From contig CANRGC010000013.1 of NCBI GenBank assembly GCA_947630045.1, positions 1 through 53,652 on the forward strand: DNA of 53,652 bases, read 5' to 3'. A model generated the notes under the pieces. The model made no database searches. It was not told the origin of the DNA and worked only from the letters and a program-made list of their open reading frames with translations. Source of the DNA: Candidatus Gastranaerophilales bacterium (GTDB lineage: Bacteria; Cyanobacteriota; Vampirovibrionia; Gastranaerophilales; Gastranaerophilaceae). Below are positions 44,764-53,652 of this stretch, piece by piece. How positions within the stretch are numbered: the stretch's first letter is position 1; each line of letters begins with the position of its first letter. The position numbers and the translations under genes are program-made.

Positions 44764-46488
44764 TTATTCATTTAACAATTTGTCTGCAAGTTTAGAAATT
44801 ACTCTGCCGTTTAAGGTTTTATTAACTTCTTTCAATTTTTCGGCAATAATATTCATCTCATCCGTCCAAACAAAGTTATCAAGAACATATTTTTCACCTT
44901 CGGCAAAATTGCCCGAAAGCTGAACTTTAATAATGTTCTTAAGCATTTCTTCGGCGGCGGGAACGACTTTGTCAATATTTACATGAATTTTATTTTCTTC
45001 ACTCAAGGTGTATGCGCCATGTTTAAAAAGAAAATAATTTTGCATAACGCTTCTTACTCTGTGTGCCTGACTTAAAACCGGTTTTGATTTCAGGAAATTA
45101 TCCGCAACAAAAGTTACAATAATCTGTTTTCTTTGCAAAGAAGTGTAATAGCCGAGCTCAACAAGATAATCAACAAAAGCAAGCGAACCCATATCAGCTT
45201 TATTTTCTTCAATTATGCTTGTATATTTGCCAAGGGCTTCCGTGCCTTTATTCGGTCCGAGTGAGTGTGCGTTTTCATGCCCGATTGTAAACCAATGGTC
45301 TGCGTCATCAAGATAATATTGATGTTGTTCTTTATCTAAAATGGCATCCAGCCTTTTTTGGAGTTTTTCAGGGTCTGAAACCCTTATTTGCCTGTGATAA
45401 ACATTTCTTCTTCCGCCCCCGATTGTAAGCGAGAGTTTGTCATTATTCGGAAGGTTTTCTGCGAGTGTAATTCCGCCTCTGAATGCGCCGACGTCGCCTG
45501 TAACCGCCACAAGGTCAACATCTACCATTGTTTGTTTTGTGTCGGCTTTCGGACTTATATTTTGTTCATATTTATCCGCATAGGGCATTTTAGAAGCAAG
45601 AGCCGGTAAAAATTCTTTAATTTTTAAAAGAGCTTCCGTTCCTTCTTTGTTTATAATTCCGACTCTGCCGCCGAGAAAATCTTTTGAAACGGGAACAATA
45701 TTGTTTTTGTCCAAAAGCGCCTTTAATGTCGGGTTTTCAACAACAGTTTCCGTCATTTCATCAGCGTAATTTTCCCTTGTAATGGTAAATTCTAAGGGTG
45801 TGTCTTGCAATTCAGCCCACTTTTTGTCCGCATAAGCGTCAAGCATCGGGTTTGGAATAATAAGAGCTTGAGCCTGCATTAAAAGAAAATGGTCAAAATC
45901 TTTATTTGTTGAAACTTTCGCCGCTTGAAAAAGCTCATCGGCAGCCAGTTCAAAATCTTGTTTAAAATAAGTTACGTAATCAATTCCTTTTAATTCTTCG
46001 CCTTCACGCTCAACAACGCTTCTTTGGTTCAAAATCGTTTTAACTTCTTCAATTTTCCCTTCGTTTAACATTTTAATCAAAATTTGATGAAATTCTTCAA
46101 CGGTTAAATCTTCAGGATATAACCCCTTTTGCGGAAGTTCGTTTATTCCTTTTGCAAGCGAAAACTTATGAGATTCCGTATCAATTGCACAAATTCCCTT
46201 TTGGGCGTCAAATAAAATTTTTGTTAATTTGGCTTGTTCATCTCCGTTTTTTATTTGTTCTTCAAGCCAATTTTTAAACTCTAAATTTTTTCTGTTATCA
46301 AGCTGCATATTTATTTTTTCAAGATGATATGCCGCTTTTACAAGGTGTGAAAGCGCCTTTTTATCGCCTTCGGCAAGCGCATTGTATTCATCCGAGTCAA
46401 TATCAAGCATTTTTTTATCGGTTAAATATTCGCTTCCGGTTCTTTTTTTTAATTCTTCAATATCTAAGCCGTAATCAAATTTTTCCAT
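44764..46488 (-). CDS. M49-like zinc metallopeptidase (dipeptidyl peptidase III-related)
   Basis: A 574-residue protein without a signal peptide. The zinc motif is GHENAHSLGP (HExxH at 404-408), followed by EENKADMG (427-434), as in the DPP III-like family where a downstream Glu completes the site. Classical DPP III has the expanded motif HELLGH; here it is the plain HExxH seen in bacterial relatives. Cytoplasmic peptide breakdown is likely. It lies 11 nt behind hisH in a minus-strand run of close genes. Confidence 0.8.
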   Translation of the reverse strand: MEKFDYGLDIEELKKRTGSEYLTDKKMLDIDSDEYNALAEGDKKALSHLVKAAYHLEKINMQLDNRKNLEFKNWLEEQIKNGDEQAKLTKILFDAQKGICAIDTESHKFSLAKGINELPQKGLYPEDLTVEEFHQILIKMLNEGKIEEVKTILNQRSVVEREGEELKGIDYVTYFKQDFELAADELFQAAKVSTNKDFDHFLLMQAQALIIPNPMLDAYADKKWAELQDTPLEFTITRENYADEMTETVVENPTLKALLDKNNIVPVSKDFLGGRVGIINKEGTEALLKIKEFLPALASKMPYADKYEQNISPKADTKQTMVDVDLVAVTGDVGAFRGGITLAENLPNNDKLSLTIGGGRRNVYHRQIRVSDPEKLQKRLDAILDKEQHQYYLDDADHWFTIGHENAHSLGPNKGTEALGKYTSIIEENKADMGSLAFVDYLVELGYYTSLQRKQIIVTFVADNFLKSKPVLSQAHRVRSVMQNYFLFKHGAYTLSEENKIHVNIDKVVPAAEEMLKNIIKVQLSGNFAEGEKYVLDNFVWTDEMNIIAEKLKEVNKTLNGRVISKLADKLLNE

Positions 46489-46499
46489 TGTTTTTTCCC

Positions 46500-47102
46500 T
46501 TATTTTTTAATCCATTTCTTAAAAAAGTTCATTCCTGCGTTTGAACTTTTTTCAGGATGAAACTGAACTGCGGCAATATTTTCATATTCGATACTTGCCG
46601 CATACTCACCGTAATAATATCCTGTTGAACTTATTATACCCTTATTTTTAGGTTTTATGCAGTATGAATTTACAAAATAAAAAAAATCGTCCGTAAGATA
46701 TGAATTGTTTTGCGTCGTTTTTATTTCAGCCCAGCCGATTTGGGGAATTTTGCCCTGTTTAAATTTTATAACTTCCCCTTCAAAGATTTTTAAACCTTCA
46801 ACGTTTGGGGCTTCTTCCGATTTTTCAAACAAAACTTGAAGTCCGAGGCAAATTCCAAGAAAATCTTTTTTTGAAACGGTTAAATCTTGAATAAAAGATA
46901 TCATATCTTTTTCTTTCAATTTTTTCATTGCCTGTTCAAAGTGACCCTGACCCGGAAAAATTATTTTATCGGAATGTTTAATTTTTTCTTTGTCTGAAGT
47001 TATTTCAAATGGCACATTAAGATATTCAAGCATATTTCCTATGCTTTGAACATTGCCTGACTCGTAGTCAATTATTGAAATTTTAATATTGGAATCCGTC
47101 AA
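46500..47102 (-). CDS. hisH: Imidazole glycerol phosphate synthase subunit HisH-like glutaminase
   Basis: A 200-residue class I glutamine amidotransferase. Nucleophile Cys85 is in GICLGLQVLFE, and His182 and Glu184 are in FHPEKS. The start ISIIDYESGNVQSIG fits HisH. HisH gives ammonia to HisF in histidine synthesis, and HisH paralogues serve amidotransfer in some surface-sugar pathways. The only reasonable start is a TTG at 47102, overlapping the aminotransferase end by 20 nt, so it is probably translated by coupling. hisF, hisA and other his genes are absent here. Confidence 0.85.
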   Translation of the reverse strand: MTDSNIKISIIDYESGNVQSIGNMLEYLNVPFEITSDKEKIKHSDKIIFPGQGHFEQAMKKLKEKDMISFIQDLTVSKKDFLGICLGLQVLFEKSEEAPNVEGLKIFEGEVIKFKQGKIPQIGWAEIKTTQNNSYLTDDFFYFVNSYCIKPKNKGIISSTGYYYGEYAASIEYENIAAVQFHPEKSSNAGMNFFKKWIKK

Positions 47103-48324
47103 GTTTCATTCTTTCAATAATTGTATTAAGGTTTTCATCGCTTGCCACAACGGAAATTCTAACGTATCCTTTTCCCAAAGTGCCGAAAGCTTCTCCCGGA
47201 ACCAAAACAATTCCCGACTTTTCAAGAAGGTCATCCGCAAACTTTTTGGAATCGCCGTTATATCTTTCGGGAATTTTTACCCAGAGATAAAACGCCGCTT
47301 TAGGCATTTCAACATCATACCCGAGCGATTTTAAACCGTTTACGAAATTTTGAATTTTTGCACTGAATTTTTTGTTGGCATTTTCAATATATTCATCCCC
47401 TTCTTTTGAATCAAGGAGTTTTGCGCCGGTTAATTGAAGGGCTTTAAAAATACCCGTGTCAATTGTTGATTTTAATTTGCCAAGCATTGATATAATTTCT
47501 TCACAACCGCAAGCCCAGCCTAAACGCCAGCCTGTCATGGCATAAGGTTTTGAAAAACTGTAAAATTCAACCGCAATGTCTTTTGCGCCTTCACATTCAA
47601 GAACGCTGTGAGGTTTGTCGTTTTCATCAAAATAAAGGTCACAGTATGCGTTATCCGAAATTAAAATTATATTGTGTTTTTTACAGAAATCAACGCATTT
47701 TTGCATGTAATCCAAGGTGCAGGTTTTGCCCAAAGGGTTGTTGGGATAATTTATTATTAAAGCCTTGATTTTTTCTTCCTTATAGCCTTTAGATAAAATT
47801 TCTTTTAATTCATCTTCCAAGTTTGGCATATAGTTGTTTTCAGGCGTCATTTTAATTCCCCAATAAAGCCCGCCTGAAACTTTTAACATCTCTTTATAGC
47901 TTGCATAACCGGGGTTTGGACACATTATTATATCTTTGTCTTTTTCAACCGTTGCGGGGTTGATTAATTCTCTTATAAGGTTTGCAATGCCTTCTTTTGA
48001 ACCGATAAGAGAAAAAACTTCTTTTTTGGGGTCAATATCAACACCAAAGCGCTTTTTCATTCTTCTTGAAACCGCTTCAAGAAAGTATGTTTCGCCTTTC
48101 GGGGTTGAATAAGTATGAATTGAAGGGTCATCCAAACAAGATTTTAGGGTTTCTATTGCAAAGTTTGGAACCATATCCACAGGCGCACCCATTGAAAGAG
48201 CTATCGGCTTTCTGTCTTTTTTTATTAATTCTTCGGTTAATTCCATTTGTTTTTGCTTGATTTGAAACATTATATATGTTTCAAGAGATTGAACGTAATC
48301 ATTAAATTTAGATTTTAAACTCAT
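47083..48324 (-). CDS. Class I/II PLP-dependent aminotransferase
   Basis: A 413-residue aminotransferase. Conserved parts are LSMGAPVDMVPNFAIETL, NPGYASYKEMLKVSGG, NYPNNPLGKTCTLDYM, the Asp-Asn-Ala-Tyr segment (ISDNAYCDLYF) and the cofactor lysine in SFSKPYAMTGWRLGW. The C-terminal LVPGEAFGTLGKGYVRIS is typical. It resembles the AlaC/DapL branch, whose members act on alanine, aspartate or LL-diaminopimelate; the substrate is not settled by eye. It overlaps hisH by 20 nt and starts 12 nt after the phosphohexomutase gene. Confidence 0.85.
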   Translation of the reverse strand: MSLKSKFNDYVQSLETYIMFQIKQKQMELTEELIKKDRKPIALSMGAPVDMVPNFAIETLKSCLDDPSIHTYSTPKGETYFLEAVSRRMKKRFGVDIDPKKEVFSLIGSKEGIANLIRELINPATVEKDKDIIMCPNPGYASYKEMLKVSGGLYWGIKMTPENNYMPNLEDELKEILSKGYKEEKIKALIINYPNNPLGKTCTLDYMQKCVDFCKKHNIILISDNAYCDLYFDENDKPHSVLECEGAKDIAVEFYSFSKPYAMTGWRLGWACGCEEIISMLGKLKSTIDTGIFKALQLTGAKLLDSKEGDEYIENANKKFSAKIQNFVNGLKSLGYDVEMPKAAFYLWVKIPERYNGDSKKFADDLLEKSGIVLVPGEAFGTLGKGYVRISVVASDENLNTIIERMKLDGFQY

Positions 48325-48336
48325 ATCATATCTTCC

Positions 48337-50535
48337 TTAAAATTCATAATCAGGTATCTTAAATTCTCTTTTATCAGAATCTTTATTTGCATATTCAAGA
48401 TAAATTTTATAAGAAATTTCTTTCACTTTTTCAAGATATTCTTCAGGCAGATATTTAAGATAAGTTTCGTTCAAATCGCCCGAATAGTTACCCAGAGTTT
48501 TAGAATAGTCCGACAGTTTTTCTTTGTCAAATCCGCCGGCATAAGCTTTTGTTTTGGCATCCGTTCCTGACGGGCGAATTTCTATAAATTTATCCGTAAA
48601 ATCAAGATAAGTGCCGTCGCCCACAAAATTTACCGATATTAAATTTGAAAAATCAAGCCTGTCAAAAGTTTTAGATAAAATTTCTTTTATATTTTCCAGC
48701 TTGAGTTTTTTCTCATAAAAGCCGATTGCAAGCGCAAGGTAGAAAATATCATTTTTTGTTCTCAATTTTTCACCTTCCGTTTTTGCTTTTTTTAATTTGT
48801 CAATATCGGGTTCAGACTCGTTATAATAAGCTATATCATCTCTGACATCAAATTTTGCGATTATATTATTATTTTTATAAACTTCCTCAAGATGTTTATA
48901 TAAAGGAAGTTTAATATCCGCAATAAGCCCCGAAGCTGCGATAATGGCTTCGGTTGCGCTTTTTTCTCTCATTGAAAGGGCAACTCTGTTTGCGCATGAT
49001 TTAATTAAATCGTTTGAACCAATTATCATTCCGCCTGATTCTTCTCCGCCGAAAATCATTCTCGGAGATTTCCCGAGAGAAATTTTTTGGTTAAAAATGT
49101 CATATACAACAATATCGTCAACATTGTTTTCAATTTGATATTCAACCTTTTTAACGACGTTTGCAATTTCTTTAAAACCGACAGGGGTGTTTATAACCTT
49201 GATATTATTGTTTTTCGCCCATTCGTCCCAAGATTTTGAACTTGCGGTTGTTTTAACCATAAAGCGTGTGTGTTCGCCGAATTTGCCCGTTTTTTTAAGT
49301 TGTTCTTTTACATAATCCATAATCATCAAAAATGCCTGATTTGCGGAAAATATGCAGAGAATTCTGTCATCATCAAGTTTGCAATAATCAACCCCCGCCT
49401 TTTTAACTTCGTCTTTGTTTTTTATATCTTCAATTTGAACAACGGAAAGTCTGTCATGGTCAGGGTCTGTAATAAGAGAAACCGTTCCCGTCGGGTAATT
49501 TTTTAATTTTTCATCATATTTAAGCGATTCTATAACGGGAAAATAAGTTTCGCCGTTTTCTCTTTTGCTTGTAACCGTTATATCAAGCGACCAGTCATAA
49601 AAACTTCCGTTTTTAATATCTTTTCCTATTCCGTGGAAAAAGGGGTCTTCTTCCGTATTCAGCCAATCAAAAGTTTTTTCTATTTCTAACTTTTTTAAAA
49701 TCTTTGATAATGTTCGATAACTTGAACCGCCGACTGCGTCAATTACAATTTTCTTATCAAATTTTCTTATTTTGCTTAAGATATTATCGTCCGCCACGGT
49801 TGTTTTCAGATAATCAACATAAAGGTCAATTCCGTTATTTAACTTTTCCATTATTTTTTCATCAATTAAAGAGTCTGATGAAGGGGCAAATTCAATTTTA
49901 TATTCGCCGTTTTTTTCAACTTCATTCAAGATTTCTTCCATTTTATTGACAAATTCCATAGATTCGTCGGGAAGGAACTGTGAGCCTTGATTGTTTAAAT
50001 CTTTAGTTGCGTTTTTAACCGAAATTCCGTGAGAACTTGTAATATATTCCGCACCGACCAAGTCAAGCTTGAACGCTAAAAACGAAGCAAGCCAGATTGG
50101 AATTGTTTCCCTGTTTTTTGGAATAAGGGTTTTAATTCCCTGTTTAGCCTGAATTCTTGCGATTAAATCAAGGTAAATTTTTGAATTATATCTTACTTCG
50201 CAGCCTGCAAGTTTAACAAGTTTTTCATTTTTATATTTGTCTTTTAAAACAAGTGCTTTTGCAAGAGTGGCAAGGGTTATTCCGACCGTATTAATAGGAA
50301 ACCTTGTATCATGCGGGTATAGAATGTTTTGAGGTCCTCTTATTCCGGCTGTTGAAACAAGCGCCTCTTTTTTATAGTTTTCAAACCAGCTTCTTAAATT
50401 TAATTTTTTAACAAGTTCTCTTGTAAGATTAAATTCTAATTCGCCTTTATTATTGTAATCAAACACTTTATCTTTTTTAATTTCATCGGGAGTGTTTTTT
50501 TCAACCCCGTCTTTTAACATTTGTTCTAAATTCAT
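48337..50535 (-). CDS. Alpha-D-phosphohexomutase family protein, unusually long
   Basis: A 732-residue protein of the phosphoglucomutase/phosphomannomutase superfamily. The four sites are there: active Ser168 in ITSSHG, metal loop DPDHDR (357-362), sugar loop GGEESGG (496-502) and phosphate site RPSGT (654-658). STAGIRG (61-67) is the N-terminal phosphate loop. Typical members have 450-600 residues; here about 130 extra residues lie in several insertions. It probably interconverts a hexose 1- and 6-phosphate. An extended -10 TGATATAAT and a GGAG site precede the gene, which heads the minus-strand run to 41616. Confidence 0.88.
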   Translation of the reverse strand: MNLEQMLKDGVEKNTPDEIKKDKVFDYNNKGELEFNLTRELVKKLNLRSWFENYKKEALVSTAGIRGPQNILYPHDTRFPINTVGITLATLAKALVLKDKYKNEKLVKLAGCEVRYNSKIYLDLIARIQAKQGIKTLIPKNRETIPIWLASFLAFKLDLVGAEYITSSHGISVKNATKDLNNQGSQFLPDESMEFVNKMEEILNEVEKNGEYKIEFAPSSDSLIDEKIMEKLNNGIDLYVDYLKTTVADDNILSKIRKFDKKIVIDAVGGSSYRTLSKILKKLEIEKTFDWLNTEEDPFFHGIGKDIKNGSFYDWSLDITVTSKRENGETYFPVIESLKYDEKLKNYPTGTVSLITDPDHDRLSVVQIEDIKNKDEVKKAGVDYCKLDDDRILCIFSANQAFLMIMDYVKEQLKKTGKFGEHTRFMVKTTASSKSWDEWAKNNNIKVINTPVGFKEIANVVKKVEYQIENNVDDIVVYDIFNQKISLGKSPRMIFGGEESGGMIIGSNDLIKSCANRVALSMREKSATEAIIAASGLIADIKLPLYKHLEEVYKNNNIIAKFDVRDDIAYYNESEPDIDKLKKAKTEGEKLRTKNDIFYLALAIGFYEKKLKLENIKEILSKTFDRLDFSNLISVNFVGDGTYLDFTDKFIEIRPSGTDAKTKAYAGGFDKEKLSDYSKTLGNYSGDLNETYLKYLPEEYLEKVKEISYKIYLEYANKDSDKREFKIPDYEF

Positions 50536-50558
50536 ATATACTCCATTAAATCAAACGA

Positions 50559-50567
50559 ATTATATCA
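50559..50567 (-). promoter_or_regulatory. Extended -10 promoter of the phosphohexomutase gene
   Basis: TGATATAAT on the minus strand, 23 nt before the ATG, with a GGAG site between. It is a likely start of the closely spaced minus-strand gene run. Confidence 0.55.
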
Positions 50568-50591
50568 CAAATTGCCCTCATTTTACAAAAA

Positions 50592-50600
50592 TGGTAGAAT
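50592..50600 (+). promoter_or_regulatory. Extended -10 promoter of the YkgJ-like gene
   Basis: TGGTAGAAT ends 10 nt before the ATG at 50611. The leader would be only a few bases long. Confidence 0.45.
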
Positions 50601-50610
50601 TTTGGGGAAT

Positions 50611-51198
50611 ATGATAAAAGAATACAGCGTATACATAAATTTTATAACAAATAAAATAAACGATTTCTTTGAAAGACAAAAACCTTATATCTTTTGTAAA
50701 AAAGGCTGTTCTTTGTGCTGCGAAAACGGCGAATATCCTTGGTCTTTTATTGAATATCAATATTTAATGGAAGGGTATAAAAAACTCGATTGTGAAACAA
50801 AAGAAAAAATAACTTCCGAAATTAAAAGAATAAAGGAAGAAAAAGCAAAATTTAAAGGAGAAAGGTTTGTTCACAAGTGTCCGTTTTTAATTGATAAAGT
50901 ATGTTCGGTTTATGAACACAGAGGGATAATTTGCAGAAGTTTCGGGCTTCTTTATAAATCGGAAAAAACAGAGAAAATCCAAGTTCCTTTTTGTTATGAG
51001 ATTGGTTTAAATTATTCTAACGCATACGACAAAGAAAAAAGAATTCTTTCGGCAGAAATGTGCGAAAAACAAGGGTTTAAAGTGCAGCCCAAATGTTATA
51101 ACGTAAGCTATAATTTTTTAACGGATGACACTTTTGCAAAAGGCTTTGGCTTTGAGTTCGGAGAAAAAAAGCCCCTTATTGATTGGTTTGAAATTTAA
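50611..51198 (+). CDS. YkgJ family Cys cluster protein
   Basis: A 195-residue protein. Residues 29-37 carry CKKGCSLCC, the CxxxCxxCC signature of the YkgJ (zinc- or iron-chelating) family; further cysteines follow in KCPFLIDKVCSVYEHRGIICRSFG, again the family pattern, and in the C-terminal third. These proteins probably bind a metal cluster, but their role is unknown. The frame is open from a TTG at 50572, but the promoter and the short GGGG before the ATG support 50611. No partner gene is adjacent. Confidence 0.85.
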   Translation: MIKEYSVYINFITNKINDFFERQKPYIFCKKGCSLCCENGEYPWSFIEYQYLMEGYKKLDCETKEKITSEIKRIKEEKAKFKGERFVHKCPFLIDKVCSVYEHRGIICRSFGLLYKSEKTEKIQVPFCYEIGLNYSNAYDKEKRILSAEMCEKQGFKVQPKCYNVSYNFLTDDTFAKGFGFEFGEKKPLIDWFEI

Positions 51199-51293
51199 AA
51201 TATTAATTTTTTGTTAATTATCATAATAATTTGAAATTTTAATTATAAGATTGTTTTGTCCAGAAGAATAAATAATTAAAAAAGGAGGATATT

Positions 51294-51581
51294 ATGACAA
51301 TTAAACCTTTGGGCGACAGAGTCGTTCTTAAAGTTATTGACGATGTACAACAAACTCAAGGCGGAATTTTTATTCCCGATTCCGCAAAAGAAAAACCTCA
51401 AAAAGGTGAAGTTGTTGCCGTTGGTTTGGGTGACACAACCGATTCGGGCGAAAGAAAACCGATGGATGTTAAAGTCGGCGATAAAGTTTTGTATGCTAAA
51501 TATTCAGGCACAGACGTTAAAATGGACGGAGTTGAGTATAAAATTCTTTCCGTAAAAGACGTTTTGGCTGTTATTGAATAA
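51294..51581 (+). CDS. groES: Co-chaperonin GroES
   Basis: A 95-residue lid protein of the GroEL chaperonin. Typical stretches are IKPLGDRVVLKV, the mobile loop region QTQGGIFIPDSAKEKPQ, and GDKVLYAKYSGTDVKMDGVEYKILSVKDVLAVIE in parts. A strong AAAGGAGG ribosome binding site lies upstream. It is followed after 19 nt by groEL. No CIRCE-type inverted repeat is seen upstream, so HrcA control is not supported. Confidence 0.98.
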   Translation: MTIKPLGDRVVLKVIDDVQQTQGGIFIPDSAKEKPQKGEVVAVGLGDTTDSGERKPMDVKVGDKVLYAKYSGTDVKMDGVEYKILSVKDVLAVIE

Positions 51582-51585
51582 TTAA

Positions 51586-53244
<1,659 letters not shown>

Positions 53245-53420
53245 AAACCCTAACCAAGTGAAGCTAGAGCGCCGGGTCGCTCTTGCTGAACGCAGGTGAG
53301 GGCAAAGGTGTGCGAAGCATAAGGCTGACAATGCGCTGAGCAATGCCAGCCTTATGCACAGTCCGTTCCATGGCGACGTAGGAGCGCAAGGGCATAAGCC
53401 CTGAGCACCACAGGAGCAAA

Positions 53421-53497
53421 GAAAATTACGAATGACCCCATAGGATGTGAGCACAAACCCGACAAGTGAGGAACTTGGCGGGTTTTTGTGCGAAACT
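53421..53497 (+). repeat. 77-nt direct repeat, copy 1
   Basis: Identical to 53576-53652. The identity is exactly 77 nt: the base before it differs (A here, T before copy 2), and copy 2 ends on the last base of the window. Inside it, 53451-53491 folds into a long hairpin (GCACAAACCCG with CGGG...TTTGTGC, inner CAAGT/ACTTG) with a T-run, terminator-like. Confidence 0.9.
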
Positions 53498-53545
53498 GGA
53501 CTAAGCCGTCGTGTGCCGAAGGCACCCAGACGGTATGGGAATGAT

Positions 53546-53584
53546 GTAATTTTCTTACAGCGCTTGTGCGCTGTTGAAAATTAC
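53546..53584. other. Long hairpin at the start of repeat copy 2
   Basis: GTAATTTTC (53546-53554) pairs with GAAAATTAC (53576-53584), and inside it ACAGCGC (53557-53563) pairs with GCGCTGT (53568-53574) around a 4-nt loop. It includes the last bases of a 19-nt copy of the groEL 3' end. Confidence 0.7.
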
Positions 53585-53652
53585 GAATGACCCCATAGGA
53601 TGTGAGCACAAACCCGACAAGTGAGGAACTTGGCGGGTTTTTGTGCGAAACT
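53576..53652 (+). repeat. 77-nt direct repeat, copy 2, at the window end
   Basis: Exact second copy of 53421-53497, 155 nt downstream. Its left end GAAAATTAC also pairs with GTAATTTTC at 53546-53554. Confidence 0.9.

Larger units (their letters stand above)
53245..53652. other. GC-richer, structured region after groEL; probably the end of a contig
   Basis: 408 nt without a credible gene; the minus-strand open frames here are short, overlapping and of odd composition. The region is visibly richer in G and C than the rest of the window. It holds hairpins GAGCG/CGCTC (53267-53282), GCATAAGGCTG/CAGCCTTATGC (53317-53357), GGGC/GCCC (53390-53401) and two copies of a terminator-like hairpin within a 77-nt repeat. 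No RNA family is recognised. Confidence 0.6.

Overview
The window is AT-rich, densely coding and without tRNA or rRNA genes. It most likely comes from a non-photosynthetic relative of cyanobacteria (Melainabacteria / Vampirovibrionia, probably Gastranaerophilales). The strongest evidence is the F-type ATP synthase cluster in the order a-c-b'-b-delta-alpha-gamma, with a separate b' gene and with beta and epsilon absent, which is the cyanobacterial arrangement. A gamma subunit with extra length at the cyanobacterial insertion position and several prepilin-like secreted proteins (FTLAEVLIT N-terminus) fit this. Assignment below phylum level is inference.

Layout. 1-2419: the end of a prepilin-like gene and an SLC45-like MFS transporter. 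2588-6607: an export-gate operon (protein with two SpoA domains, FliO, FliP, FliQ with an extra tail, an unknown periplasmic protein, FliR) behind a good sigma70-like promoter. 6651-8591: a soluble histidine kinase and a NarL-type regulator. 8868-13938: ATP synthase. 13935-19297 (minus): pheS-trpD-trpC-trpF-trpB-trpA, apparently one operon. 19372-21416: a polytopic GT-C-like membrane protein overlapping a small Spy/CpxP-like periplasmic protein. 21413-29251: cysE, a Q/P-rich repeat protein, a TPR protein, gdhA, leuB-leuD, a small winged-helix protein, two tandem GNAT-like paralogues and a MATE exporter. 29360-35950: FeoA-FeoB fusion, SNF2 helicase, RicT-like (PSP1) protein, RsfS. 35953-41548: an XRE regulator, two more prepilin-like genes, a GH57 glucan enzyme and a CHAP-like hydrolase without signal peptide. 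41616-50535 (minus): helicase-nuclease, M49-like peptidase, HisH, aminotransferase and an unusually long phosphohexomutase, closely spaced. 50611-53244: YkgJ-like protein and groES-groEL. 53245-53652: a GC-richer, hairpin-rich tail with an exact 77-nt direct repeat whose second copy ends on the last base of the window; this looks like a contig end.

How the genes work together. Most of the window is core metabolism: ATP synthesis, Trp/Leu/Glu/Cys biosynthesis, iron uptake, glycan metabolism and chaperones. The parts that are least ordinary are the export-gate operon with its SctQ-like double-SpoA protein and unknown periplasmic member, the pilin-like family with palindromic sites at its promoters, the leaderless CHAP-like protein, and the helicase-nuclease. 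Promoters are often of the extended -10 type (TGnTAnAAT), some so close to the start codon that the mRNA may be leaderless. Three convergent gene pairs share exactly four nucleotides at their stop codons with no terminator between them.
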